Position numbers and translations under genes: made by a program
The notes under the pieces: generated by a model
The model's database searches: none
Told to the model about the DNA's origin: nothing
What the model saw: only the letters and a program-made list of their open reading frames with translations
Assembly (NCBI GenBank): GCA_944331945.1
Contig: CALVJC010000067.1
Coordinates: 1-33,321 of the forward strand
DNA from: an uncultured Bacilli bacterium
GTDB taxonomy: Bacteria; Bacillota_I; Bacilli_A; RF39; UBA660
DNA length: 33,321 nt
Reading direction: 5' to 3'
Shown here: positions 24,639 through 32,416 of the stretch, piece after piece
How positions within the stretch are numbered: the stretch's first letter is position 1
Layout of the letters: the number at the start of each line of letters is the position of its first letter

Positions 24639-25952
24639 ATGAAAAGACTTACTTGTGAAATGTGCGGTAGCATAGATTTAATCAAAAAAGATGGCCTCTT
24701 TGAGTGTCAAAATTGTGGAACGAAATATTCAGTGGAAGAAGCCAAAAAGATGATGGTAGAAGGTGTGGTCGAGGTACAAGGGACCGTAAAAATTGATAGT
24801 TCCAATAAAATAGACAATTTGTTAAAAAATGCTAAGATTTTATATCAAGATGGAAAAACAGGCGAAGCTTATAATCTTTTCGGAGAAGTTTTAAACATTG
24901 ACACTGAAAATTATATAGCCATTGCCTATAGAGGACTTAGTTCTGCTTGGACAACTAGTGTTACTGAACCGAAACAACTTGATGCTGTTAGAGGAGTTGC
25001 TAGAAGCTTGGAACTGGCTTTAAAAAAGTTAGGAAATTCAAAAGAATATCTTGACTTTTCCTTAGAAATCGGAGAAGAAATCGACAAAATTGGGAGCGCT
25101 TGTTTAAAATTATATATTGATTATTATACTAATGCCTCAAATGCTTATGTTGAAAGAATAAAAGAGTTAACAAGTTCTATGAAAAAAGCTGGAATTTATG
25201 CCGATGTTAATTTTTACAAAAGACAAGAACAACAAGCGCTAGCAAAAGTAAATCAAGCTGAGAAGAACTGTAAAGAAGGAACGGAATTAACCATTGCTTC
25301 TTTAAATACGGTGCTAATAAAGATATTATTAGCAAAAGATGTAATTTATTCTGTGAAAGATTATAAAAAGATGCGATCGATGATTGAAACTTATTTAAAG
25401 AAATCTGTTTCCCTGATATCAAAAGATCAATTAAATAAAGGTACTGCATTAATGTTATTTTGTGATAAAAAAATAAAAGAGCATGGGGATAAAAAGCGAG
25501 AAGAATACTGGCAAGAACATCAAGCAGAAAAACAAGAATTAGACAAACAAATACAAGAATGTGAGCAAAAATTAGAAAAATTAAAGAATTATCAGAGTCA
25601 ATTTGAACAAGAAAAAACAGCGTTAGAGCAAAAGATGAATACTAAAGTACCAGCAGAAGAAGATTTAGAAAAAATAGAAAATAAATTGGAAAAATTACAA
25701 GAAGAAAAGAATTCTTTAGGTCTTTTTAAAGGAAAAGAAAAGAAAATAGTACAAGAAAAAATAGATGGTGTGAATCAAGAACTAGAAGCAATAAAGAAAG
25801 AAGTTCAACAAGAAAAAGAAGAATTAAAGAAACAATATATGCCAAATATAGAGGAAATAACAGAAAAACTGTCTAAGATAGAAAAAGAGGCAGAAAGAAT
25901 TACGCAAGAAAAAGAGCAAGCAGAAAATGAATTGAATAAGGATAGAGATTAA
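24639..25952 (+). CDS. TFIIB-type zinc-ribbon protein with TPR-like and coiled-coil regions
   Basis: This 437-residue protein begins with a zinc ribbon (C6, C9, C23, C26) in the pattern LTCEMCGS...ECQNCGTKYSVEEAKKM, a form common in Firmicute TFIIB-type zinc-ribbon proteins. It is followed by an AEG-type helical repeat region (about 58-130), more helices to about 285 and a long coiled coil (about 285-437) interrupted by LGLFKGKEKK. No membrane segment is seen. It lies 12 bases after the membrane gene with a GAAGGAG ribosome binding site, and closes the cassette before a terminator. YdjG of Bacillus also starts with a zinc ribbon; the shared role is inferred. Confidence 0.82.
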   Translation: MKRLTCEMCGSIDLIKKDGLFECQNCGTKYSVEEAKKMMVEGVVEVQGTVKIDSSNKIDNLLKNAKILYQDGKTGEAYNLFGEVLNIDTENYIAIAYRGLSSAWTTSVTEPKQLDAVRGVARSLELALKKLGNSKEYLDFSLEIGEEIDKIGSACLKLYIDYYTNASNAYVERIKELTSSMKKAGIYADVNFYKRQEQQALAKVNQAEKNCKEGTELTIASLNTVLIKILLAKDVIYSVKDYKKMRSMIETYLKKSVSLISKDQLNKGTALMLFCDKKIKEHGDKKREEYWQEHQAEKQELDKQIQECEQKLEKLKNYQSQFEQEKTALEQKMNTKVPAEEDLEKIENKLEKLQEEKNSLGLFKGKEKKIVQEKIDGVNQELEAIKKEVQQEKEELKKQYMPNIEEITEKLSKIEKEAERITQEKEQAENELNKDRD

Positions 25953-25976
25953 AGGATAGCAAGACTATCCTTTTTA
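25951..25976 (+). terminator. Intrinsic terminator of the SPFH/zinc-ribbon cassette
   Basis: AAAGGATAG (25951-25959) pairs with CTATCCTTT (25965-25973), then T-run. Confidence 0.85.
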
Positions 25977-26218
25977 CAGCAGAAAAGTAATCCGATAAAC
26001 TCATAAGTATAATTTTACAAAATAGGTAAATTTTAACTATGGAGTATAGAAGTTACCTTATTTAAGATTTGAAGCTTAATTCAATAAGAATAAAATAAAT
26101 TTTGCAAAAAGAGACAATCTATAAAGGAAAAATATGAAAAAGTATGGAAAAAGAGAATAAGTATTGTAAAAAAACAAAATAAGATTTACTATAAATGAAT
26201 AAGAGAATAGGTGATAAA
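25977..26218. other. 242-base AT-rich gene-free region before the P-type ATPase
   Basis: No credible ORF or RNA gene is seen. AGGTAA (26024-26029) can pair with TTACCT (26053-26058), enclosing a smaller CTAT/ATAG hairpin, so a weak structured element is possible. A TTGTAA (26164-26169) and TATAAA (26190-26195) are 20 bases apart, a poor promoter. No known riboswitch consensus was recognised. Confidence 0.4.
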
Positions 26219-28822
26219 GTGAAAGATGCTTATACAAAAAAGCAAGAACAAGTTTTAGAAGAACTAAAAGTAACCAAAAAAGGATTAACGAAAGAAGAAG
26301 CAAAACATCGGTTGGAAGTATATGGAGAAAATGCTTTAGAAGCAAAAAAACCGAAAAGCATCTGGTCGATGATTTTAGATCAATGGAAGGATAAAATGAT
26401 TCTTGTCCTTTTCTTTGCTTCCATTCTTTCTTTTTTCTTAGGGGAAACGACCGAAGGCATAGTCATTCTTATCATTATTGCGATCAATGCGATTATCAGT
26501 ATTGCCCAGGAGAAGAAAGCAGCAGACGCTATCTTAGCTTTGAAAAACATGAATGCCCCTCATAGTGTAGTAATTCGGGAAGGGAAAAAACAAGAAATTT
26601 TAACACAAGACCTAGTCGTAGGCGATATTGTCTTTTTAGAAGCAGGGATGATTGTTCCTGCTGACATTCGTCTTTTAGAAGAACATCAATTAAAAATCGA
26701 TGAATCCTCTTTAACCGGAGAAAGTATCACCGTAGAAAAAGACAGTAATGTCCTTTTGAAAGAAAACACGCCCTTAGCAGATCGCGCAAATATGGTGTTC
26801 TCTTCGGCCATTGTTGCTTATGGAACGGCTTATGGAGTTGTGGTCGGAACCGGAATGAACACGGAAGTAGGAAAGATTGCCCACCTTTTAGAGGACAAAG
26901 ACAACTTAGATACCCCTTTAAAAAGAAAGCTCAACAAAGTAGGGGAAATTCTTAGTTTACTTGGAATTGGAGTCAGTATTTTGGTTTTTATCATTGGTCT
27001 TCTTTATGGCAAAGATGTGATCTCTATTTTAATGGTAGCGATCTCTCTTGCTATTTCCGTCATTCCAGAAGGTCTTCCCGCCACTGCTACGATTGTCATG
27101 GCTTTAGGCGTAGAGCGAATGGCCAAGAAGAATGCCCTTGTCAAAAAACTACCAGCCGTCGAAGCACTTGGAAATTCTACCGTAATTTGTACCGACAAAA
27201 CAGGCACTCTTACAGAAAATAAAATGACTGTTGTAAAATCTCTTTTATACGAAGACTTAAGAGAACAAAAAAATACCAATCAAGTATCAGAAAAGTTGAT
27301 TTATGCTGCTGTATTATGCAATAATGCCTCTTTTGCCAACGAAAAAGTAATTGGGGATCCCACTGAAGGAGCGCTTCTTACCTTTGCCATAAAAGAACAC
27401 TATGATGCCAAACAAATAAAGCAAGAACATCCCAAATGCTATGAACAACCTTTCGATTCTATTCGGAAACGCATGAGCGTCGTCGTCAAAGAAAAAGAAA
27501 ACTTTGTTGTTTATACCAAAGGTTCCATTGATGAACTTCTTGATATTTGCCGTTATGCTCGGTTAGGAAAGGAAACCATAGAACTATCACCACAAGAAAA
27601 AGAAGAACTTAAAAAATATGCTTCTTCCTTTGCCGAATCAGGCCTTAGAGTATTAGGTTACGCTACGAAAACATTAAAGACACTTCCCGAAGAAGGAAGC
27701 GATATAGAACAAGACCTCATCTTCCTTGGCTTAACAGGAATGATCGATCCCCCTAAAAAAGAAGTACGACATGCCATCAAAAGCTGTCACGAAGCCGGCA
27801 TCAGAGTTATTATGATCACCGGGGATCATAAACTAACCGCTATTTCCATTGCCAAAGACTTAGGAATTTTTCGAAAAGGCGATCTTGCCATGAATGGAAA
27901 AGAACTTTCCCAAATAAGTGATGCGGAATTGAAGGAAAAAATCGGTAAAATTTCCGTCTTTGCTAGAGTCACTCCGGAAGATAAATTAAGAATTGTCAAT
28001 GCTTTACAAGAAAAGAAAGAAATTGTGGCGATGACGGGCGATGGAGTCAACGATTCTCCAGCCTTAAAGCAAGCCGATATTGGTGTTGCTATGGGCCAAA
28101 TGGGAACGGATGTAGCCAAAGAAGCTGCGGATATGATTTTATTAGACGATAACTTTGCTACCATTGAAACTGCTGTAGAAGAGGGCAGAAGAGTTTATCA
28201 AAACATTCAAAAAGTGATTCAATTTCTATTAGCAGGAAACATTGCCGAAGTTTTAGTCATCTTTGCTTCTATCTTAATCAATATGAATAGTCCCTTACTT
28301 GCTGTCCATATTCTCTTTATCAATTTAGTAACCGATACCTTACCATCCCTTGCTCTAGGAGTTGATCCCATATCGCCAGATGTGATGAAACAAAAACCAG
28401 TTAAAGAAGGAACGCTATTTCAAAAAGGACTTGTCTCTCGTATTGCTTTCTATGGAATCTACATTGCCTTTATTACTTTCTTAGCTTATCTCATTGGCCA
28501 TAACCATAGTTATGGAACTGGAATGACCATGGCCTTTTTAACCCTTTGCCTTGCCCAAATTTTCCATTCTCTAAATCAAACTTCTGCCACTCTTTCTATT
28601 TTTCAAAAAGAACATCCTCGCAATAAATATTTATTTTTAGCTATGCTAGGATCGCTCCTTATCGTATTAGCAGTTGTCTTAATTTCTCCACTAAGAGACT
28701 TCTTTTCTCTTACTGGTTTAATGGGAAGAGAATGGCTTATTGTACTTCTTTTATCCCTTTCTCCGATTTTCGTAGTAGAGATCACCAAATATTTCAAAAG
28801 ACACCAAAAAAGGAATTCTTAA
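26219..28822 (+). CDS. Type IIA calcium-transporting P-type ATPase (SERCA-like)
   Basis: This 867-residue pump has the cation-ATPase N-terminal domain (EELKVTKKGLTKEEAKHRL) and ten expected helices. It carries TGES in the actuator, the phosphorylated Asp326 in CTDKTGTLTEN and GDGVNDSPALKQADI. Calcium-site residues known from SERCA are present: PEGLPAT in helix 4, GNIAEV (Asn, Glu) in helix 5 and NLVTDTLPSLALG in helix 6. It should export Ca2+ using ATP. GTG 26219 is preferred over the ATG at 26195 because AGGTG (26209-26213) precedes it and nothing resembling a ribosome binding site precedes the ATG; this is the same arrangement as at 3866. A Mn2+ role (PMR1-like) cannot be excluded. Confidence 0.92.
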   Translation: MKDAYTKKQEQVLEELKVTKKGLTKEEAKHRLEVYGENALEAKKPKSIWSMILDQWKDKMILVLFFASILSFFLGETTEGIVILIIIAINAIISIAQEKKAADAILALKNMNAPHSVVIREGKKQEILTQDLVVGDIVFLEAGMIVPADIRLLEEHQLKIDESSLTGESITVEKDSNVLLKENTPLADRANMVFSSAIVAYGTAYGVVVGTGMNTEVGKIAHLLEDKDNLDTPLKRKLNKVGEILSLLGIGVSILVFIIGLLYGKDVISILMVAISLAISVIPEGLPATATIVMALGVERMAKKNALVKKLPAVEALGNSTVICTDKTGTLTENKMTVVKSLLYEDLREQKNTNQVSEKLIYAAVLCNNASFANEKVIGDPTEGALLTFAIKEHYDAKQIKQEHPKCYEQPFDSIRKRMSVVVKEKENFVVYTKGSIDELLDICRYARLGKETIELSPQEKEELKKYASSFAESGLRVLGYATKTLKTLPEEGSDIEQDLIFLGLTGMIDPPKKEVRHAIKSCHEAGIRVIMITGDHKLTAISIAKDLGIFRKGDLAMNGKELSQISDAELKEKIGKISVFARVTPEDKLRIVNALQEKKEIVAMTGDGVNDSPALKQADIGVAMGQMGTDVAKEAADMILLDDNFATIETAVEEGRRVYQNIQKVIQFLLAGNIAEVLVIFASILINMNSPLLAVHILFINLVTDTLPSLALGVDPISPDVMKQKPVKEGTLFQKGLVSRIAFYGIYIAFITFLAYLIGHNHSYGTGMTMAFLTLCLAQIFHSLNQTSATLSIFQKEHPRNKYLFLAMLGSLLIVLAVVLISPLRDFFSLTGLMGREWLIVLLLSLSPIFVVEITKYFKRHQKRNS

Positions 28823-28835
28823 AGGAACTCCTTTT
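28807..28835. terminator. Bidirectional intrinsic terminator between convergent genes
   Basis: An 11-pair stem with one mismatch (28808-28818 with 28825-28835). The T-run is better on the minus strand (six T) than on the plus strand. Confidence 0.7.
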
Positions 28836-29670
28836 AAAATGGCACCTTTTCTTTTAATTCCGTTCGATGTTGTATCAAATGATGGAAAAGAAAGAAAACA
28901 ATACATAAGACAAGGGATATCACAGTCGCCACATAACCTTTTTGGTAAAGAGGAGCAAACAATCCAGAAATCGAAATAGATGGATCCTCTGCCAATACAT
29001 AAGAAAGGAAATGAATAAAAGCTGAAAGGCCTGCTAACAATATCGTTAAAAACAAAGCCATATAACCATAATAATGGAAAAATCTTTTTTCTTTTAAAGT
29101 AAGAACAAAGATAACAAAGATTCCAATAATAGAAATAGCAAGTAAAATAGAATAGGTCAAAGGATTCGTACACGCTTGTAAAAATTCCATAACTCCATTT
29201 ATCTCTGGATCGGTATTTTGAACTACAGGCTCTAACTCCTCTTGAACCAAAGAACTTGTTACTTCTTCCAAAGTTTCTTGTTCCGCTTGAGATAGATTTA
29301 AATGATACTTTTCCTCGATCTCTTGATAAAATTCTCTAGTTAAATCTTTAATTCGTTCTTCATTCAATTCTGTTTCTTGATTCAAATTACTTTCGATGAC
29401 TTCCTGAGCTACTCCACTAATATAAGTCTTTATTTCTTCTTGACTTAAAATTTCGTCCAAAGTCTCTTTGGAAATACCTGCTTTTTCTGCCTCAGCATAT
29501 AGAACATTTGAAGTAGTAATATTTGAGGAAATATTTTCTTCATAAATAGAATCTACCATTTGATTCACAAACTCTCCATGAATAAAAGCAGATAACAGAA
29601 AAACGGCAATCGTTAGTAAAATTGCTCCCGTCGTGACAATCGACGTTAAGACTGCCAAAAACTTTCGCAC
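28834..29670 (-). CDS. Four-helix membrane protein with helical extracellular domain
   Basis: I do not recognise this 278-residue protein. One helix at 7-29 leads to an acidic, helix-rich region (35-165, EEIKTYISGVAQEVIESN and similar) that should lie outside. Three more helices follow (172-192, 201-227, 247-264) and then a basic tail. The start is GTG 29670 with GAAGGTG eight bases upstream on the minus strand, and a good promoter (TTGAAT-17-TATAAT). It lies between two P-type ATPase genes, convergent with one and divergent from the other, so it is not in an operon with either. A link to ion transport would be speculation. Confidence 0.75.
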   Translation of the reverse strand: MRKFLAVLTSIVTTGAILLTIAVFLLSAFIHGEFVNQMVDSIYEENISSNITTSNVLYAEAEKAGISKETLDEILSQEEIKTYISGVAQEVIESNLNQETELNEERIKDLTREFYQEIEEKYHLNLSQAEQETLEEVTSSLVQEELEPVVQNTDPEINGVMEFLQACTNPLTYSILLAISIIGIFVIFVLTLKEKRFFHYYGYMALFLTILLAGLSAFIHFLSYVLAEDPSISISGLFAPLYQKGYVATVISLVLCIVFFLFHHLIQHRTELKEKVPF

Positions 29671-29693
29671 AATAGCACCTTCTTTCTAAAAAC

Positions 29694-29722
29694 ATTATAC
29701 AAACTTTTATCGAAACATTCAA
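29694..29722 (-). promoter_or_regulatory. Promoter of the 278-residue membrane protein gene
   Basis: On the minus strand TTGAAT (complement of 29717-29722), 17-base spacer, TATAAT (complement of 29694-29699). Confidence 0.75.
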
Positions 29723-29737
29723 TCAAGAAACAAAATA

Positions 29738-29746
29738 TGATATATT
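29738..29746 (+). promoter_or_regulatory. Extended -10 of the CtpE-like ATPase gene
   Basis: TGA-TATATT, 17 bases before the ATG. Its upstream region overlaps the divergent promoter at 29694-29722, so the two may compete. Confidence 0.55.
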
Positions 29747-29763
29747 ATAAATGGAGGGATAAT

Positions 29764-32130
29764 ATGAAACAAGAAAACACTAGACTATATCCCAACTTTA
29801 AAGAAGGGCTAACCAAAGAACAAGTATTAGAGCAAAAACAACGAGGACTTGTCAATTTTAATACGAATGTAAAGACAAAAAGTGTAAAACAAATCGTCAA
29901 AGAAAATGTTTTTACGCTATTTAATGTCATCAATATCATTTTAGCTTTGGCCGTCATCTTAGTGGGATCTTATAAAAATGTCGCTTTTATTATCATTGTT
30001 ATTTTAAATACCTTGATCAGTACTTTACAAGAATTACATTCGAAAAAGGTAATTGATAAATTATCGGTAGTGGCCGAATCCAAAGTAAAAGTGATTCGTG
30101 ACTCGCAAGAAGAAGTCGTTACGATGGAGGAAGTGGTACTAGATGATATTATTCACCTAACATCGGGCAATCAAATCATTACGGATTGCATTTTAGAAGA
30201 TGGCTTTGTTGAAGTCGATGAATCTTTTATCACGGGTGAGAGTGAAACCGTTGAAAAAAAGAAAGGAGATTTACTACTTTCGGGTAGTTTTATTACCAGT
30301 GGTTCTTGCTATGCCAAAGTAGAGCACATTGGTTATGACAACTATACTGCTAAGATCTCCAAAGATACCAAATATATCAAGCCAATCTCTTCGGAGATTA
30401 TGCGTTCTTTAAATAAAATTGTCAAAACGATTTCTTTCATTCTTGTTCCTCTAGGAATTCTATTTTTCGCAAGACAACTATTCTTAGATGGTAATACCTT
30501 TCAAAATGCCGTTGTTAATACCGTGGCAGCTTTAATTGGCATGATTCCAGAAGGACTCGTCCTTTTAACTAGTACCGTTTTTGCCGTTGGAGTCATTCGT
30601 CTTTCCCAAAAGAAAGTGTTAGTACAAGACTTATATTGTATTGAAACTTTAGCAAGAGTTGACGTAATTTGTCTCGATAAAACTGGTACCATCACCGAAG
30701 GTGTCATGGAAGTAAAAGAGTTATATCCCAAAGAAAACTATAACAAAACCGAAATAGGGGACATCATTGGTAACATTATGGGGGCTTTAGAGGAAGACAA
30801 TCCTACTGCCAAAGCCTTAAAAAATTCATTTTATCATAAAAATGAAAAGGTAAAAACCAAAATTCCTTTTTCTTCGGAAAAGAAATATTCTGGAATAACT
30901 ACCTTAGAAGGAACAAGCTATTTTATTGGTGCCCCGGAATTTATCTTAGAAAATCATGGGAAGAAATATCAAAAAGAAATTGAAAAATATTCCAAAGAAG
31001 GTCGCCTCTTGGTTTTAGCCAAAGGAGAGTATGACGAACGAAAAAAAGGAATCAAGAAACCAGTTGCGATCGCCTTTATTGTTTTACAAGATAAGATTAG
31101 AAAAGAAGCCAAAGATACTTTAAATTATTTTCAAGAGCAGGGAGTCACAGTAAAAATTATTTCCGGAGATAATCCTCAAACCGTCGAAGAAATAGCCAAA
31201 AGAGCAGGACTTAAGAAAGAAGTCAAAGCCATTGATTTATCTACGCTGAAAAGTGAAAAAGAAATTATTAAAGCGGCCGAAGAATATGATATTTTTGGTA
31301 GAGTAAAACCGGAAGAAAAACATATTTTAATTAAAGCTTTAAAAGAGAAGGGGCATACCGTTGCTATGACTGGAGATGGAGTGAATGATTGTCTTGCTTT
31401 AAAAGAAGCGGATTGTTCCATTGCCATGGCTAGTGGAAGCGATGCGGCTAGAAGTGTGTCTCAGTTAGTATTATTAGACTCTAACTTTGCTTCTATGCCT
31501 CATGTTGTTGCAGAGGGTAGAAGAAGCATTAACAACCTAGAACGTTCTGCCTCTTTATTTCTTGTTAAAACTATTTATTCTTGCATTTTAGCATTCCTCT
31601 TCTTATTCATAGAAATGCCATATCCTTTTATTCCAGTACAACTAACCTTAGCCAGTGCTGTCACCATTGGTATCCCATCCTTTGTCTTAGCTTTGGAGCC
31701 AAACCGTGAACGCGTAAAAGGAAACTTCTTAAAAAATGTCTTAAAAAAATCCGCCCCTCCAGCTTTTACCATCATCTGCAACATCTTATTAATCTGCATT
31801 GTCAGTTATCTTTTTAACCTGACTTATGCCAGAGTTTCCACCCTTTGTCTCACGGTAACGGGTTATACTTCATTCATCTTGCTATATAAAATTTGCCAAC
31901 CCTTTAACCGTCTCCGTTTCTTTCTCTTCCTTCTGATGTTCATTTCATTCTTATATTCTATTTTCAATTTAACCAATCTATTCTCCATATCCCACTTTAA
32001 TACCCTAATGGTCTTCATCGTCTTTTTCTTAACTTTCTTATCTCATCAACTTTATACTTTCTTTGAACAAGCGATGGAAAAGATTTTAGAAAAGCTGGGA
32101 AAGGTAAAACAAAAATTAGGAATTGCTTAA
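29764..32130 (+). CDS. CtpE-like cation-transporting P-type ATPase
   Basis: This 788-residue pump has the phosphorylated Asp305 in CLDKTGTITEG, FITGESE in the actuator domain and GDGVNDCLALKEADCSIAMA in the P domain. Helix 4 reads IPEGLVLLTS, and RRSINNLERSASLFLVK precedes helix 5. Those blocks match the CtpE branch rather than the SERCA branch: mycobacterial CtpE has been linked to Ca2+ uptake. SERCA-type calcium residues in helix 6 are missing, so the ion is uncertain. ATG 29764 follows GGAGGG by five bases; the in-frame ATG at 29737 overlaps the -10 and is rejected. Confidence 0.88.
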   Translation: MKQENTRLYPNFKEGLTKEQVLEQKQRGLVNFNTNVKTKSVKQIVKENVFTLFNVINIILALAVILVGSYKNVAFIIIVILNTLISTLQELHSKKVIDKLSVVAESKVKVIRDSQEEVVTMEEVVLDDIIHLTSGNQIITDCILEDGFVEVDESFITGESETVEKKKGDLLLSGSFITSGSCYAKVEHIGYDNYTAKISKDTKYIKPISSEIMRSLNKIVKTISFILVPLGILFFARQLFLDGNTFQNAVVNTVAALIGMIPEGLVLLTSTVFAVGVIRLSQKKVLVQDLYCIETLARVDVICLDKTGTITEGVMEVKELYPKENYNKTEIGDIIGNIMGALEEDNPTAKALKNSFYHKNEKVKTKIPFSSEKKYSGITTLEGTSYFIGAPEFILENHGKKYQKEIEKYSKEGRLLVLAKGEYDERKKGIKKPVAIAFIVLQDKIRKEAKDTLNYFQEQGVTVKIISGDNPQTVEEIAKRAGLKKEVKAIDLSTLKSEKEIIKAAEEYDIFGRVKPEEKHILIKALKEKGHTVAMTGDGVNDCLALKEADCSIAMASGSDAARSVSQLVLLDSNFASMPHVVAEGRRSINNLERSASLFLVKTIYSCILAFLFLFIEMPYPFIPVQLTLASAVTIGIPSFVLALEPNRERVKGNFLKNVLKKSAPPAFTIICNILLICIVSYLFNLTYARVSTLCLTVTGYTSFILLYKICQPFNRLRFFLFLLMFISFLYSIFNLTNLFSISHFNTLMVFIVFFLTFLSHQLYTFFEQAMEKILEKLGKVKQKLGIA

Positions 32131-32164
32131 AAAAACTTTGTTCCACAGGATGAAAGTTTTTTTT
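32129..32164 (+). terminator. Intrinsic terminator after the CtpE-like gene
   Basis: AAAAAAACTTT (32129-32139) pairs with AAAGTTTTTTT (32153-32163), loop of 13 bases. Confidence 0.75.
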
Positions 32165-32220
32165 CCTCTTAAGAAGACTTTTCTCACTATAACGAAAAAA
32201 GTACCTAAATGGTACCTAAA

Positions 32221-32244
32221 ATAAAAACCCTTATAAAATAAGGG
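32221..32244 (-). terminator. Terminator of tRNA-Ser
   Basis: CCCTTAT/ATAAGGG hairpin (32228-32234 with 32238-32244) followed on the minus strand by five T, 13 bases after the tRNA 3' end. Confidence 0.75.
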
Positions 32245-32256
32245 ACTAATTCATAA

Positions 32257-32347
32257 TGGCGGAGACAGAGGGATTTGAACCCTCGCAGCAGTTGCCCACT
32301 CTACTCCCTTAGCAGGGGAGCCTCTTCAGCCTCTTGAGTATGTCTCC
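32257..32347 (-). tRNA. tRNA-Ser (anticodon GCT)
   Basis: A 91-base class II tRNA on the minus strand: acceptor GGAGACA/TGTCTCC, anticodon stem CTCCC/GGGAG with loop CTGCTAA (anticodon GCT), long variable arm, T-arm with GGTTCAAATCC. Discriminator G is followed by an encoded CCA. Confidence 0.96.
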
Positions 32348-32353
32348 AAAATG

Positions 32354-32392
32354 CATCTGCAGTTATAATATTACAGGAAAATAGTGCAGATG
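32354..32392. repeat. Eight-base inverted repeat spanning the tRNA-Ser promoter
   Basis: CATCTGCA (32354-32361) and its exact complement TGCAGATG (32385-32392) flank the -10 element and overlap the -35. It could be an operator or chance. Confidence 0.6.
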
Positions 32393-32396
32393 TCAA
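32368..32396 (-). promoter_or_regulatory. Promoter of tRNA-Ser
   Basis: On the minus strand TTGACA (complement of 32391-32396), 17-base spacer, TAATAT (complement of 32368-32373). Confidence 0.75.
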
Positions 32397-32416
32397 TAAA
32401 AATTGCTTTCGAAAGC
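32397..32416 (-). terminator. Weak terminator-like palindrome after the 240-residue gene
   Basis: GCTTTCGAAAGC (32405-32416) directly after the stop, followed on the minus strand by AATTTTTA. The stem is short, so termination may be poor. Confidence 0.35.

Noticed and set aside
26195..26218. ATG start eight codons upstream for the calcium ATPase
   Set aside because: No ribosome binding site precedes it, while AGGTG is correctly placed for GTG 26219. The choice changes only eight residues and is not certain.
25977..26218. yybP-ykoY (manganese) riboswitch before the P-type ATPase
   Set aside because: The characteristic conserved loop sequences could not be found in this leader.
26076..26345. 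Leucine/phenylalanine-rich minus-strand ORF
   Set aside because: It is the complement of lysine/glutamate-rich, A-rich DNA at the start of the ATPase gene. It looks like a membrane protein by composition alone and has no ribosome binding site.
32201..32220. Direct repeat GTACCTAAA twice, two bases apart
   Set aside because: Short, AT-rich, between two terminators, with no gene to regulate; probably chance.
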